Source: Paenibacillus stellifer
GTDB taxonomy: Bacteria; Bacillota; Bacilli; Paenibacillales; Paenibacillaceae
Reading direction: 5' to 3'
NCBI RefSeq assembly: GCF_000758685.1
Contig: NZ_CP009286.1
Span: 2,324,501 to 2,388,500 of the forward strand
DNA length: 64,000 bases
Part shown: positions 18,073 through 27,115 of the stretch, piece after piece
Position numbering within the stretch: the stretch's first letter is position 1
Layout: every line of letters starts with the position of its first letter
Position numbers and translations under genes: made by a program
The notes under the pieces: generated by a model
What the model saw: only the letters and a program-made list of their open reading frames with translations
What the model was told of the DNA's origin: nothing
The model's database searches: none

Positions 18073-18105
18073 GGCGCTGCCGATGAGACGGGGCATAATA
18101 TTCAA

Positions 18106-19725
18106 CTAGTGATTGACGAGTCCCCGCTGTCCGACATCAAGCAGATCGGTGTTCTCCGGGGAAATCTGGCCCAGCAGCGCATACCGCATACTGTCAACCA
18201 GCGCTTCCCAGCTTGCTTCGATGACGTTGGTGGACATGCCGACGGTGCTCCACGTGTCGCTATAGTCCTTGGATTCGATCAGCACGCGAACCTTGGCGGC
18301 CGTCTGATCTTTCTCGTCCAGCACACGGACCTTGTAGTCGGAGAGATGCATGTCTTTAAGCTGTGGAAAATGGGCCAGCAGCGCTTTGCGCAGCGCATTG
18401 TCTAGCGCGTTGACAGGGCCGTTGCCTTCGCCCGCCGTATACAGCGTCTCGCCGCCAACCTTCAATTTGACGAATGCCTCGGAGACGACCGGTTTGCCCG
18501 CTGATTTTTCCACCAGCATTTTGAACGATTCGAACGTGAACAGCTCGTTCATCTCGCCGGTCGCTTCGCGCAGCAGAAGCTCCAGCGAGGCGTCCGCGCC
18601 CTCGAACTGGTAGCCCTGATGCTCCAGGTCCTTGATTTTGTCGATCACCTTGCGGGCCTGTTCGCTGCTAGGGTCAAGGTTGAGGCCCATTTCCTGCGCC
18701 TTCGAGAGCACGTTGCTCTGTCCGGCCAGCTCCGACACCAGCACACGCTGCTTGTTCCCGACCAGTTCGGGTGCGATGTGCTCATAGGTGCGCGAATCGC
18801 GGAGGATTGCCGAGACGTGGATGCCGCCCTTATGCGCGAACGCGGCGCTTCCGACATACGGCTGATTCACCGGCATGTTGACATTGGCGACCTCGCTGAC
18901 GTAGCGGGCCGTGTTGGTCAGCTGTGGCAGGCTCTCCTCCGGGATGCAGGAATAGCCCATCTTAAGCTGCAGAGTCGGAATGATGGAGCAGAGATTGGCG
19001 TTGCCGCAGCGCTCGCCGTAGCCATTGATCGTACCCTGAACCTGACGGGCTCCCGCCTGAATCGCGCTGAGCGCGTTCGCTACGGCCAGCTCGCAGTCGT
19101 TGTGGGTATGGATGCCGAAGTGGGCGCCGGGAATCCGCTGCGTCAAGGATGTCACAATATCCTGGATTTCATGAGGCAGTGTGCCGCCGTTCGTATCGCA
19201 CATAACGAGCCAATCCGCGCCCGCTTCGCGTGCCCGGGCCATAACGGCTGCTGCATACTCGGGATTGTTCTTGTAGCCGTCAAAGAAATGCTCGGCATCA
19301 AAAATGACCTCAAGCCCCTTGCTCTTCAAAAAGGCGATGGAATCGCCGATCATGGCCAGGTTCTCTTCCAGCGTAGTTTGCAAGGCGGTATGCACATGGA
19401 AATCCCATGATTTCCCGACAAGGGTAGCCGCCGGTACGCCTGCTGCCAGCATGCGCTGAAGATTGTCGTCCTGCTCCGCGAGGGAGTTCTTGCGGCGGGT
19501 GCTGCCGAATGCGGTAATCTTGGCGTTCAGCCGGAGATCTTTTACTCTATTGAAAAATTCGATATCTTTCATATTGCTTCCAGGAATGCCACCTTCAATA
19601 TAGTGCACACCCAGATCGTCGAGTTTTTTGGCGATTTTCAGCTTGTCGTCCGCCGACAGACTGATCCCTTCGCCTTGAGTGCCGTCGCGCAGTGTGGTAT
19701 CGAAGATGGTGATGGACTTAGACAT
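18106..19725 (-). CDS. cimA: (R)-citramalate synthase family
   Basis: 539 residues, the usual CimA length. It condenses pyruvate and acetyl-CoA to citramalate, giving a threonine-independent route to isoleucine. The HMGL-like barrel opens IFDTTLRDGTQGEGIS (metal-binding Asp and catalytic Arg) and contains GIHTHNDCELAVANAL and GTINGYGERCGNANL. The C-terminal third is the LeuA-type dimerisation/allosteric domain. Substrate choice between citramalate and isopropylmalate cannot be proved from these motifs, but the divergence and length favour CimA. The start follows AGGAGG. No leu or ilv genes are adjacent. Confidence 0.88.
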   Translation of the reverse strand: MSKSITIFDTTLRDGTQGEGISLSADDKLKIAKKLDDLGVHYIEGGIPGSNMKDIEFFNRVKDLRLNAKITAFGSTRRKNSLAEQDDNLQRMLAAGVPAATLVGKSWDFHVHTALQTTLEENLAMIGDSIAFLKSKGLEVIFDAEHFFDGYKNNPEYAAAVMARAREAGADWLVMCDTNGGTLPHEIQDIVTSLTQRIPGAHFGIHTHNDCELAVANALSAIQAGARQVQGTINGYGERCGNANLCSIIPTLQLKMGYSCIPEESLPQLTNTARYVSEVANVNMPVNQPYVGSAAFAHKGGIHVSAILRDSRTYEHIAPELVGNKQRVLVSELAGQSNVLSKAQEMGLNLDPSSEQARKVIDKIKDLEHQGYQFEGADASLELLLREATGEMNELFTFESFKMLVEKSAGKPVVSEAFVKLKVGGETLYTAGEGNGPVNALDNALRKALLAHFPQLKDMHLSDYKVRVLDEKDQTAAKVRVLIESKDYSDTWSTVGMSTNVIEASWEALVDSMRYALLGQISPENTDLLDVGQRGLVNH

Positions 19726-19879
19726 GTGCGTCCTCCTAAAAGTTTTGATAGCATAAGCTTCTTTGATCGACTTCGCAAAACTGGCTTCGAAAGCTCGGGC
19801 TTGGTTTTTGTCGTATGCTGAAACGAGTCCGCTTCGCCAATGCGCAGCGGAAACGTAAAAAATCGGAATGAATTTTTAT

Positions 19880-19908
19880 ATTATATCATTTTTACGCGGG
19901 AATGTAAC
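19880..19908 (-). promoter_or_regulatory. Probable promoter of cimA
   Basis: On the minus strand GTTACA, 17 bases and TATAAT (plus-strand 19880-19885). The leader of about 150 bases contains a small hairpin (TCCGCT with AGCGGA) but no T-box signature that I can see. Confidence 0.45.
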
Positions 19909-20018
19909 AGAGAAGTCACACTTCATGGACAGAATAACGTGAAAATCATGAAAAAGCACAGAAAACACGGCTTAACGTGGATTGATGCTGTTGGGGAGGC
20001 TAGCCGATTCGCTCTTTT

Positions 20019-20618
20019 TTAGATACCGGTAATGTCGTACTCCATCCGTCTTGCAGTGTCTATGGCGGCCTCTTCGCTTATCAAACGACGAATGACATGC
20101 AGAGACATGTGGATGCCGGATGAGATGCCCCCGGAAGTAATAAGGCGGCCTTCATCAACATATCGCGTGTTGCTTAACACATTAATGTTTGGAAATTCGG
20201 CGGCTAGGCGAGGGATATCCATCCAATGCGTTGTAGCTGATTTGCCGTCGAGCAGTCCGGCTTTGGCTAACAGAAGCGCTCCTGTACAAACGGAAGCAAG
20301 CAGATCCACCCTGAAATACTGTTCTTGAATCCATCTGATGACCACTTCATTTTGGATTTCAATCTTCTCTGCGCCATAACCGCCGGGAATGATGAGTATA
20401 TCAAATGACGGAGCTGTTCCAAAGCTGTAATCAGGCTGGACCGTGAGTCCGTTGCGGGCCTTTATCAGACCTCCGTCCTGTGAAACAGTTTTAACGGTAA
20501 AAGCCTTTTCGTTGGTCTGGGGAAATTCGGTTAGGGAGAACACTTCGAAGGGACCTGCAAAATCCAAAACTTCCACTTCATGAAATAAGAAAATCCCCAC
20601 ATTCTTTCTGATAAACAT
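20019..20618 (-). CDS. DJ-1/PfpI-family protein (isonitrile hydratase-like)
   Basis: 199 residues covering a single class I glutamine-amidotransferase-like domain. FAGPFEVFSL near the start, ILIIPGGYG (74-82) and the nucleophile elbow ASVCTGALLLAKAGLL (Cys111) are typical of the GlxA/isonitrile-hydratase branch. There is no AraC DNA-binding domain, which many relatives carry. The reaction is unknown; members include glyoxalases, hydratases and chaperones. The start follows GAGGAGGG. The 298 bases between this gene and dinB show no further gene that I can support. Confidence 0.85.
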   Translation of the reverse strand: MFIRKNVGIFLFHEVEVLDFAGPFEVFSLTEFPQTNEKAFTVKTVSQDGGLIKARNGLTVQPDYSFGTAPSFDILIIPGGYGAEKIEIQNEVVIRWIQEQYFRVDLLASVCTGALLLAKAGLLDGKSATTHWMDIPRLAAEFPNINVLSNTRYVDEGRLITSGGISSGIHMSLHVIRRLISEEAAIDTARRMEYDITGI

Positions 20619-20916
20619 GCTGCAAATCCCTCCTCTTCATTCCTTACCTAATTCAATCTATACGGCTGTAACTCCTGCAAATGTCCGATTTTCATAAAAA
20701 GCCCGCAGGTGCAGCAGGCAGCATGCGTTCATCGAATCGGCTGATTCGTAAATCTGCGATGAACGGGACACAGGCAGGAAGCGCTGCTTCTATGTTTCAA
20801 TATTTCAGACAATTGACCCGGCTTCTCTGCAAGGGGTATGCTGACAGTAAGGAATGATTCTCTGACGTTAGGGATGCTTAAAAAGAATGGTTATTAAATG
20901 AAGGAAGTGGGAGAGC

Positions 20917-22212
20917 GTGAACGAAAGGGTGGACCGGTATTATCCGTCCAGTGGACGGGTCATTCTGCATATCGATATGAACGCCTTCTACTGTTCGGTT
21001 CACGAGGCGGAGAATCCGGACGCCTATAAGGGACGGCCGACCGCCGTCGCCGGCAGCGTCGAGCTCCGCAAGGGGATCATTGTAACCTGCTCATATCCGG
21101 CCCGGAGACGGGGAATCTCGACAGGGATGCAGGTGCAGCGGGCGCTGCGAATTTGTCCCGAGCTTATTATCATTAAGCCCGACTTCCATTTGTACCGGCG
21201 TTATTCCTCGGCCTTCATGGAAATTGCATACAACTACTCGCCGCTTCTGGAAGCTGTGTCCATCGACGAGTGCTACCTCGATATTACCGGGTCCCGGCAG
21301 TTCGGAACGCCTCCGGAGATTGCGGAGGAGATCCAGCGGCGAATCCAGGATGAGCTCGGTCTCCCATGCTCAGTCGGGATCGCGCCGAACAAGCTGTTGG
21401 CCAAGATGGCTTCGGATCTCAAGAAGCCGAACGGCATTTCGATTCTGCGGCTGCGCGACGTACCGTCGGTGCTGTGGGACAGGCCATGCGGCGAGATGTT
21501 CGGCATTGGCGGGAAGACCGCCGAGAAGCTGAAGCGCCTCGGCATTTTAAGTATCGGCCAACTGGCCGCCGCCGACGAGAACATGCTGCGGGAGGTCTTC
21601 GGAGTCTTGGGCACATGGCTGAAACGTGCGGCGAACGGCCTCGACGAGGCTCCCGTCAACCCGGAAAGGGAAGCGAACAAATCGATCGGGCATACGACGA
21701 CCCTTCCCGGCGATATAACCGGTATAGGCGAAGCGCGCCCGGTGCTGCTCTCCCTGAGCGATCAGGTCGCGAGGCGTCTGAGACGTCAGAAGCTGGTTGC
21801 TTCAGGGGTCCAGCTGACCGTCCGGACTCCGGAAATGAAGACGATCACAAGATCGAGCCAGCTTGATGTTCCGACCGAGTCGGCGGAGGATGTGTATAAA
21901 GCCGCTTGCAGCCTGTTCAGGAAGCATTGGAGCGAGGACCGTCCGGTCCGGCTGCTCGGGGTAACGCTCTACGGCCTCATGCCAAAGGATGAATCCGCGA
22001 TTCAGCTCGACCTGTTCGAATACGAGCGCCAGCCGAAGAAGGAATTGTTGAACAAGACGATGGACATGCTCCGGAACAAATTCGGCGAAAATGCCGTCCT
22101 GACCGCAGGCATGCTGAATGACCCCCATGCGGCTCTACTGCGGAATCACAAAGAGCGCGGAACCTCTCTGCAGAAGGATCGGCTGCGGCTGCCGCAGGGG
22201 GATGAAGACTAG
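20917..22212 (+). CDS. dinB: DNA polymerase IV (Y family)
   Basis: 431 residues from a GTG start. An error-prone translesion polymerase. The palm contains HIDMNAFYCSVHE (metal-binding Asp20) and SIDECYLD (115-122, catalytic Asp and Glu). The little-finger domain follows, and near the end AIQLDLFEY is a sliding-clamp binding motif (QLxLF). I looked for a LexA box of the CGAACnnnnGTTCG type upstream and saw none. Length is somewhat above the usual 410 or so residues because of a charged C-terminal tail. Confidence 0.92.
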   Translation: MNERVDRYYPSSGRVILHIDMNAFYCSVHEAENPDAYKGRPTAVAGSVELRKGIIVTCSYPARRRGISTGMQVQRALRICPELIIIKPDFHLYRRYSSAFMEIAYNYSPLLEAVSIDECYLDITGSRQFGTPPEIAEEIQRRIQDELGLPCSVGIAPNKLLAKMASDLKKPNGISILRLRDVPSVLWDRPCGEMFGIGGKTAEKLKRLGILSIGQLAAADENMLREVFGVLGTWLKRAANGLDEAPVNPEREANKSIGHTTTLPGDITGIGEARPVLLSLSDQVARRLRRQKLVASGVQLTVRTPEMKTITRSSQLDVPTESAEDVYKAACSLFRKHWSEDRPVRLLGVTLYGLMPKDESAIQLDLFEYERQPKKELLNKTMDMLRNKFGENAVLTAGMLNDPHAALLRNHKERGTSLQKDRLRLPQGDED

Positions 22213-22251
22213 GCGCTTGGACGTTTTTGCTAAAAAAGAAACAGGCTTCGA

Positions 22252-22280
22252 TTGAAATTGGCGACTTTTTATATTAATAT
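22252..22280 (+). promoter_or_regulatory. Promoter of the ferredoxin gene
   Basis: TTGAAA (22252-22257), 17 bases and TAATAT (22275-22280), about 80 bases upstream of the ATG. Confidence 0.5.
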
Positions 22281-22315
22281 GACAAGAAGAAACGGACAAT
22301 CGTTATTTAGATTAA

Positions 22316-22606
<291 letters not shown>

Positions 22607-22635
22607 ACCTTTAGACAGATCACACAGTGTAGAAG

Positions 22636-22673
22636 AACCTCGTTCCGAATTGATGGAGCGGGGTTTCTTTTTG
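22636..22673 (+). terminator. Terminator after the ferredoxin gene
   Basis: AACCTCGTTCC (22637-22647) pairs with GGAGCGGGGTT (22655-22665), followed by TCTTTTT. Confidence 0.85.
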
Positions 22674-22731
22674 CCTTCCGAAGGCCGATATAAATAGTGA
22701 AGCAGCTCTATGCATATCGACGGAGGCCAAG

Positions 22732-24165
22732 ATGAAGAATCTGCAGTATCTCAAAGATTACGTGGAGAAGCACCACGACAATAAAATGGCATGGTACTTG
22801 CTGGGCAGAGAATATAAAAGAAGCGGGCAGGAAGGCAAAGCAAATTATTGCTTTAACCGGGCAGGGGGCGTGTACGAGGCCTTCGAGCAGAGCAAAATTC
22901 CGGCGGACATGTTCCGGGATTACGAGGAAGGCCTGCTCCGCAGCGCCCGCGAGCGCGCGCTGCGCTCGGCGCGAATCCGCAAGCTGCTGCTGAGCCTCGC
23001 GCTGCTGCTGCTGGTGCTTCTGCCCGCCGGCGCTTCGGCGCCGGGCAGAAGCACGGATGCCGTAACCGCCGATGGTTACGGCGGCGGAGGGACGGCCGCG
23101 GAGGAGACGCGGCCGGAAGAGCAGGCCGCGCAGCAGGGGGACGCGGCCGCAGATACAGCGGTGAAGGTACTGCGCTTCACCGCCCGGGAGACCGGCGCGG
23201 CAGCTGTGCGCCGCAACATTGCCTCAATGCTCGGCGACCTCTCGGCCGATGCTTCTGCCAAGACCGCAGTGCTGGGCATGCAGCGGGATGGCAAGTGGCT
23301 GCTCTGGCAGGGAGGACTGCCGGTGGATTATACCGTGGATCAGCAGAAGAACGGCCGGTCCGTGATTCAGTCCTATAACGCCGCCCTCTGCGGCTGTAAG
23401 CCGGACGATGCCGGAACGCTGAAGAAGTCCGGGGCAGAATGGCAGCAGCGGCAGGAACAGCTGGCCTCGCTCTGGAGCGCCTTGGCGGCTTATAAGACGG
23501 CGAAAGGCAGCTACCCGGAATCGCTGGAGCAGTTAACCGGGGATTTCCCAGGAAATTGGCTGTCCGGGACAACGCCGCTGATGGAGAAAGCCTTCGGCTC
23601 ATTGAAGGCGCTGGCCCAGAACGGAGAAGGCGGGCTTGCTCAAGGCTCAGCCGGTTCGCCTGATGCGCCGGGCAGCATTCCGTCGACCGCTGAAGGAGGG
23701 AAGGAGATCCCGTACCTGTCCGGCCCGCTGACCATCTTCGTCGACAAGCAAAAACACCGCTTGGCGGTAGCCAGCGGCGGGGTAATCCTGCGAAGCTATG
23801 AAGTTGGTCTCGGAGGTGGCAATACGCCAGTGGGCGACTTCATCATTTCCATCAAAGTCGTGAATCCCAACGGTCACGATAACGGCGAATTCGGCAGCCG
23901 GGGCATGCAGCTGTCCGACACGAATTACGCCATTCACGGAACGAATGAACCGGACAGCATCGGCAAGGACGAATCGCTCGGATGCATCCGTATGAAGCGT
24001 GAGGATATCGAGGAATTATTCAACCTGGTCCCCAAAGGAACGCCGGTGCATATCGCCGAAGGGGGGCTTTTGCCTGATACCGAAGTGGTTCCGCTGGAGC
24101 CGTTCAAGACGAAACCTGCCAGTGACCAGACCAACCCCCATGAAGAATACCACTGGCTGAATTAG
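22732..24165 (+). CDS. Membrane-anchored L,D-transpeptidase (YkuD) with N-terminal TPR-like region
   Basis: 477 residues. The first 60 resemble a tetratricopeptide unit (WYLLGREYKRSGQEGKANYC), followed by a basic stretch, one membrane helix (about 84-101) and a low-complexity Ala/Gly/Glu region. The YkuD domain occupies about 325-445: PLTIFVDKQKHRLAV, then the catalytic His in HGTNEPDSIG (about 402) and Cys in SLGCIRM (about 417). Such enzymes form 3-3 peptidoglycan cross-links or act in spore cortex synthesis. A cytosolic TPR head with an outside catalytic domain is an unusual layout. The GC-rich linker (about 22960-23170) differs in base use from the rest. Confidence 0.85.
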   Translation: MKNLQYLKDYVEKHHDNKMAWYLLGREYKRSGQEGKANYCFNRAGGVYEAFEQSKIPADMFRDYEEGLLRSARERALRSARIRKLLLSLALLLLVLLPAGASAPGRSTDAVTADGYGGGGTAAEETRPEEQAAQQGDAAADTAVKVLRFTARETGAAAVRRNIASMLGDLSADASAKTAVLGMQRDGKWLLWQGGLPVDYTVDQQKNGRSVIQSYNAALCGCKPDDAGTLKKSGAEWQQRQEQLASLWSALAAYKTAKGSYPESLEQLTGDFPGNWLSGTTPLMEKAFGSLKALAQNGEGGLAQGSAGSPDAPGSIPSTAEGGKEIPYLSGPLTIFVDKQKHRLAVASGGVILRSYEVGLGGGNTPVGDFIISIKVVNPNGHDNGEFGSRGMQLSDTNYAIHGTNEPDSIGKDESLGCIRMKREDIEELFNLVPKGTPVHIAEGGLLPDTEVVPLEPFKTKPASDQTNPHEEYHWLN

Positions 24166-24253
24166 TACCCGTGAGGGCACATAACTGAAGATAAAGCGGT
24201 GTTCATCGCGGCGCAAAATGGATGAATCCCGTGCTTCCAGGCGATCGCGCGTA

Positions 24254-24391
24254 TTAGCTGCCGGTAACGAGGAACAGCACAACGAACAGAATAACCAGCA
24301 GGGCGATGCTGATGCCGACCCAGATAATCGCCTTGCGGTTGACTTCTTCTTTCTTCTGTTGAATGGTTGGCGGTTTGCGTTTGGCTGACAT
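24254..24391 (-). CDS. Small single-helix membrane protein
   Basis: A 45-residue protein beginning MSAKRKPPTIQQKKEEVNRK: a basic, polar head followed by one hydrophobic helix (about 22-42) and a short VTGS end. ATG 24391 is nine bases after AGGAAGG. The positive-inside pattern predicts the head in the cytoplasm. I do not recognise a family. It is convergent with the L,D-transpeptidase gene and divergent from pyrD. Confidence 0.65.
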   Translation of the reverse strand: MSAKRKPPTIQQKKEEVNRKAIIWVGISIALLVILFVVLFLVTGS

Positions 24392-24574
24392 AGGATTCGA
24401 CCTTCCTTTTCTATCAGTTCATATAGGTTTTACCCTTTCATTGTAATGCGTTTACATGAAAAATACTATACTCTGCGAGACGCTTCGGCTCATCCTCACA
24501 GGCATGGAACTTTTCTTTTCGCCCGGAAAAAGCTAAAATCATTATGAAACCCTATGCCTGAAGGAGCGAGTACG

Positions 24575-25669
24575 GTGCTGTATCGAAATTTTGCCAAGCC
24601 TTTTTTCTTTAAAATGGACCCGGAAGCGGCACACCATCTCGTTATCGGGGGACTGCAAAAGTCAGCCGCCCTGCCGGGCGGGAAAGCATCGCTGCGCATG
24701 ATGTACGGTGTTCCGGAGAGTCCGGAGCTTGCGGTCGATCTTTTCGGATTACATTTTCATACACCGGTGGGACTTGCAGCCGGACTGGATAAGAACGCCC
24801 AGGCGGTTGGAGGCTTCTCCTCGATCGGCTTCGGCTTTATGGAAGTTGGAACGGTAACCCCGAAGGGGCAGCCCGGCAATGAACAGCCGCGTCTCTTCCG
24901 TCTTCCAAGCGACGAAGCGCTGATCAACCGGATGGGCTTCAACAACGAGGGCGCCGACTCGATGGCGAATCGGCTCAAGAAAGCAGGGCGCCGCAGCATT
25001 CCGGTAGCCGTCAATATCGGCAAGAACAAGACGACCCCCAATGAAGATGCCCACGAGGATTACAGGAAGTGTATCCGTACGCTGTATCCGTACGGTGATT
25101 TTTTTGTAGTCAATATCAGTTCGCCGAATACACCGGATCTCCGGAGTCTTCAGCACGGCAGCGAGCTCTCCCGGCTGCTAACCGAGGTTAAGGAAGAGAT
25201 GGAGATTCAGCGCGGGAAGAGCGGAGCCAAGAAGAGCATTCTGGTCAAGATTGCGCCGGATGTCAGCGCGTCTGAACTTGAATATATGGTGAATACCATC
25301 GCTGAAGCGGGAGTTGACGGCATTATCGCCACCAACACGACGATTTCCCGTAACGGTCTGAGTCATGAGCGGGCATCGGAGACCGGAGGCCTTAGCGGCA
25401 AGCCGCTCCGGGACCGTTCGACGGAGATCATCTCGGCTATTTACCGCCAAACCAGAGGACAGCTTCCGATTATCGGCTCGGGCGGAATTTTCACTCCGCA
25501 GGACGCCTACGACAAAATCAAGGCCGGAGCCAGTCTTGTTGAAATCTATACGGCGCTTATTTACGAAGGTCCCGAGGTGAACCGCCGGCTGCATGCCGGA
25601 CTGCGCAATCTTCTTCGGCGAGACGGATTCCGGCATATTTCCGAAGCGGTGGGCGCGGATGTTCAGTGA
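24575..25669 (+). CDS. pyrD: Dihydroorotate dehydrogenase (quinone), class 2
   Basis: Oxidises dihydroorotate to orotate in pyrimidine synthesis with membrane quinone as acceptor. GTG 24575 follows AAGGAG by eight bases and gives 364 residues; an upstream in-frame ATG (24554) precedes that site. The N-terminal helices (YRNFAKPFFFKMDPEAAHHL) are the class 2 membrane-association region. FMN and substrate motifs are GLAAGLDKNA, MGFNNEG, NISSPNTPDLRSLQ (catalytic Ser) and IIGSGGIF. Most Bacillus species use the class 1B enzyme inside the pyr operon, so a stand-alone class 2 gene is a notable lineage trait. Confidence 0.93.
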   Translation: MLYRNFAKPFFFKMDPEAAHHLVIGGLQKSAALPGGKASLRMMYGVPESPELAVDLFGLHFHTPVGLAAGLDKNAQAVGGFSSIGFGFMEVGTVTPKGQPGNEQPRLFRLPSDEALINRMGFNNEGADSMANRLKKAGRRSIPVAVNIGKNKTTPNEDAHEDYRKCIRTLYPYGDFFVVNISSPNTPDLRSLQHGSELSRLLTEVKEEMEIQRGKSGAKKSILVKIAPDVSASELEYMVNTIAEAGVDGIIATNTTISRNGLSHERASETGGLSGKPLRDRSTEIISAIYRQTRGQLPIIGSGGIFTPQDAYDKIKAGASLVEIYTALIYEGPEVNRRLHAGLRNLLRRDGFRHISEAVGADVQ

Positions 25670-25731
25670 CCGCCTTTGAATAGGCCTGGGGTCTATTCCG
25701 GCACAAAGAGTTAGGGACAGGAGGATGGACG

Positions 25732-26544
25732 ATGGACGGCAGGGATTGGGCTACGTTTTTGCTTCCTTATGAACAGACAGTGGAAGAATTAAAGGTCAAA
25801 TTCAAGACGATGCGCTCGGAGCTCAAGAAGCGTGAGGAATATACGCCGATCGAATTCGTAACCGGACGTGTCAAACGGTTGTCCAGCATTCTGGAAAAAG
25901 CTAAACGGCTGAATGTCAAGATGGAAGACCTGGAACAGGGGATCGAGGATATTGCAGGCATTCGGATTATGTGCCAGTTCGTGGAGGATATCCGGCGGGT
26001 GGCGGAATATATCCGGGCGCGCAAGGATCTGGAAGTGGTCTATGAGAAGGATTATATTACCAATTACAAAGAGAGCGGCTATCGCAGCTTCCATATGATT
26101 ATCCGGTATCCGGTTCAGACAGCGCTCGGGCAGAAGATCGTGCTCGCCGAAATTCAAATCCGGACGCTCGCCATGAATTTCTGGGCAACCATCGAGCATT
26201 CTCTGAATTATAAATACCGGGAGAGTCTGCCTGATGAAATCAGGCTCCGTCTGAAGACGGCGGCGGAGGCTGCTTCCATCCTGGATTCCGAAATGTCCAG
26301 CATCCGGGAGGAAATTCTGGATGCCCAGCGGACGTTCGAGGATAATTCCAATACGACGACGCAGGTGCTGCAGGCGATCCATCAGCTGTATTTTTATCAC
26401 CTGGTCAACGAAGCGATCCGCTGCCAGGAGGAATTCAACGTCATCTGGCAGCGTCAGGATATGGTGGCGATGAAGGTGCTTCTGGAGCGTGTTCGAGGCA
26501 TGATATCACGGGCGAAGAAAGGCGAGAACACAGATGGCGTATGA
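25732..26544 (+). CDS. relQ: Small alarmone synthetase, RelQ/SasB type
   Basis: 270 residues. Makes (p)ppGpp from ATP and GDP/GTP. The synthetase domain contains SPIEFVTGRVK-like TPIEFVTGRVKRL, EDIAGIRIMCQFVEDI, YKESGYRSFHMI and EIQIRTLAMNFWATIEHSLNYKY, matching Bacillus YjbM (SasB) motif by motif; there is no hydrolase domain. It is about 60 residues longer than typical RelQ because of an extra helical C-terminal extension (about 210-270). The end overlaps the DUF309 gene by 11 bases, so the two are translationally coupled. Confidence 0.92.
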   Translation: MDGRDWATFLLPYEQTVEELKVKFKTMRSELKKREEYTPIEFVTGRVKRLSSILEKAKRLNVKMEDLEQGIEDIAGIRIMCQFVEDIRRVAEYIRARKDLEVVYEKDYITNYKESGYRSFHMIIRYPVQTALGQKIVLAEIQIRTLAMNFWATIEHSLNYKYRESLPDEIRLRLKTAAEAASILDSEMSSIREEILDAQRTFEDNSNTTTQVLQAIHQLYFYHLVNEAIRCQEEFNVIWQRQDMVAMKVLLERVRGMISRAKKGENTDGV

Positions 26545-26995
26545 TCCGCTGTATGTGGCCTATCTCGTCTACTTCAACCGGGACCGCGATTACTTCGAGT
26601 GCCATGAAGTGCTGGAGGAGCTGTGGCTGGCCACGGAACGGAATCCTTTGTACAAGGGGCTTCTCCAGGTAGCAGTAGGATTGTATCATTTCCGGGACGG
26701 TAATATTCGGGGCGCGATGCTGATGCTGGAGAGTGCCGAAGCAAGACTGCGGGAGTACCCCTCCGTGACGCTGGGCATCAAGCTGGAGGCGCTGCTCCAG
26801 GAGGTCAGGGCGTATATCGGGAAGCTGAGGGACTTCACCGTGGAACCTTTCGACTATTATGATCTGACCATTCGGATTGTGGATGAAGACTTAAGAGCGG
26901 CGGTCATTTCCGCCGGAGCTGAGCTTAAGCCCAATCTTCCGCAGCGGCGGGGGCCGCGCCGGACGCCTTCCGTACCGGCAGTGGAGCGGCGATAA
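26534..26995 (+). CDS. DUF309 protein
   Basis: 153 residues. The N-terminal helical core with YFNRDRDYFECHEVLEELWL and KGLLQVAVGLYHFRDGN is the DUF309 signature (conserved ECHE...W and QVAVG/H motifs). The last 50 residues are charged and less conserved. Function is unknown in all bacteria I know of. It overlaps the alarmone synthetase gene by 11 bases. Confidence 0.88.
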   Translation: MAYDPLYVAYLVYFNRDRDYFECHEVLEELWLATERNPLYKGLLQVAVGLYHFRDGNIRGAMLMLESAEARLREYPSVTLGIKLEALLQEVRAYIGKLRDFTVEPFDYYDLTIRIVDEDLRAAVISAGAELKPNLPQRRGPRRTPSVPAVERR

Positions 26996-27020
26996 GCGCG
27001 ATTATTCATATCCTACGGCT

Positions 27021-27048
27021 AAGGAACACCCGGATTCGGGTGTTCCTT
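27021..27048 (+). terminator. Hairpin after the relQ-DUF309 operon
   Basis: A perfect 12-bp stem, AAGGAACACCCG (27021-27032) with CGGGTGTTCCTT (27037-27048), and a GATT loop. The T tract is weak, so termination efficiency is uncertain. Confidence 0.65.
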
Positions 27049-27115
27049 AAGCTATTCAAAAGATTCAAACCGTTAATGCTTATTTACATTAACAACATAA
27101 CCGGGAGGCGGCTAA

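Noticed and set aside
19726..19880. Possible T-box leader for cimA
   Set aside because: The leader is too short and lacks the T-box sequence and a terminator.
20619..20916. LexA box before dinB
   Set aside because: No CGAACnnnnGTTCG-like site found; only an unrelated hairpin around 20728-20766.
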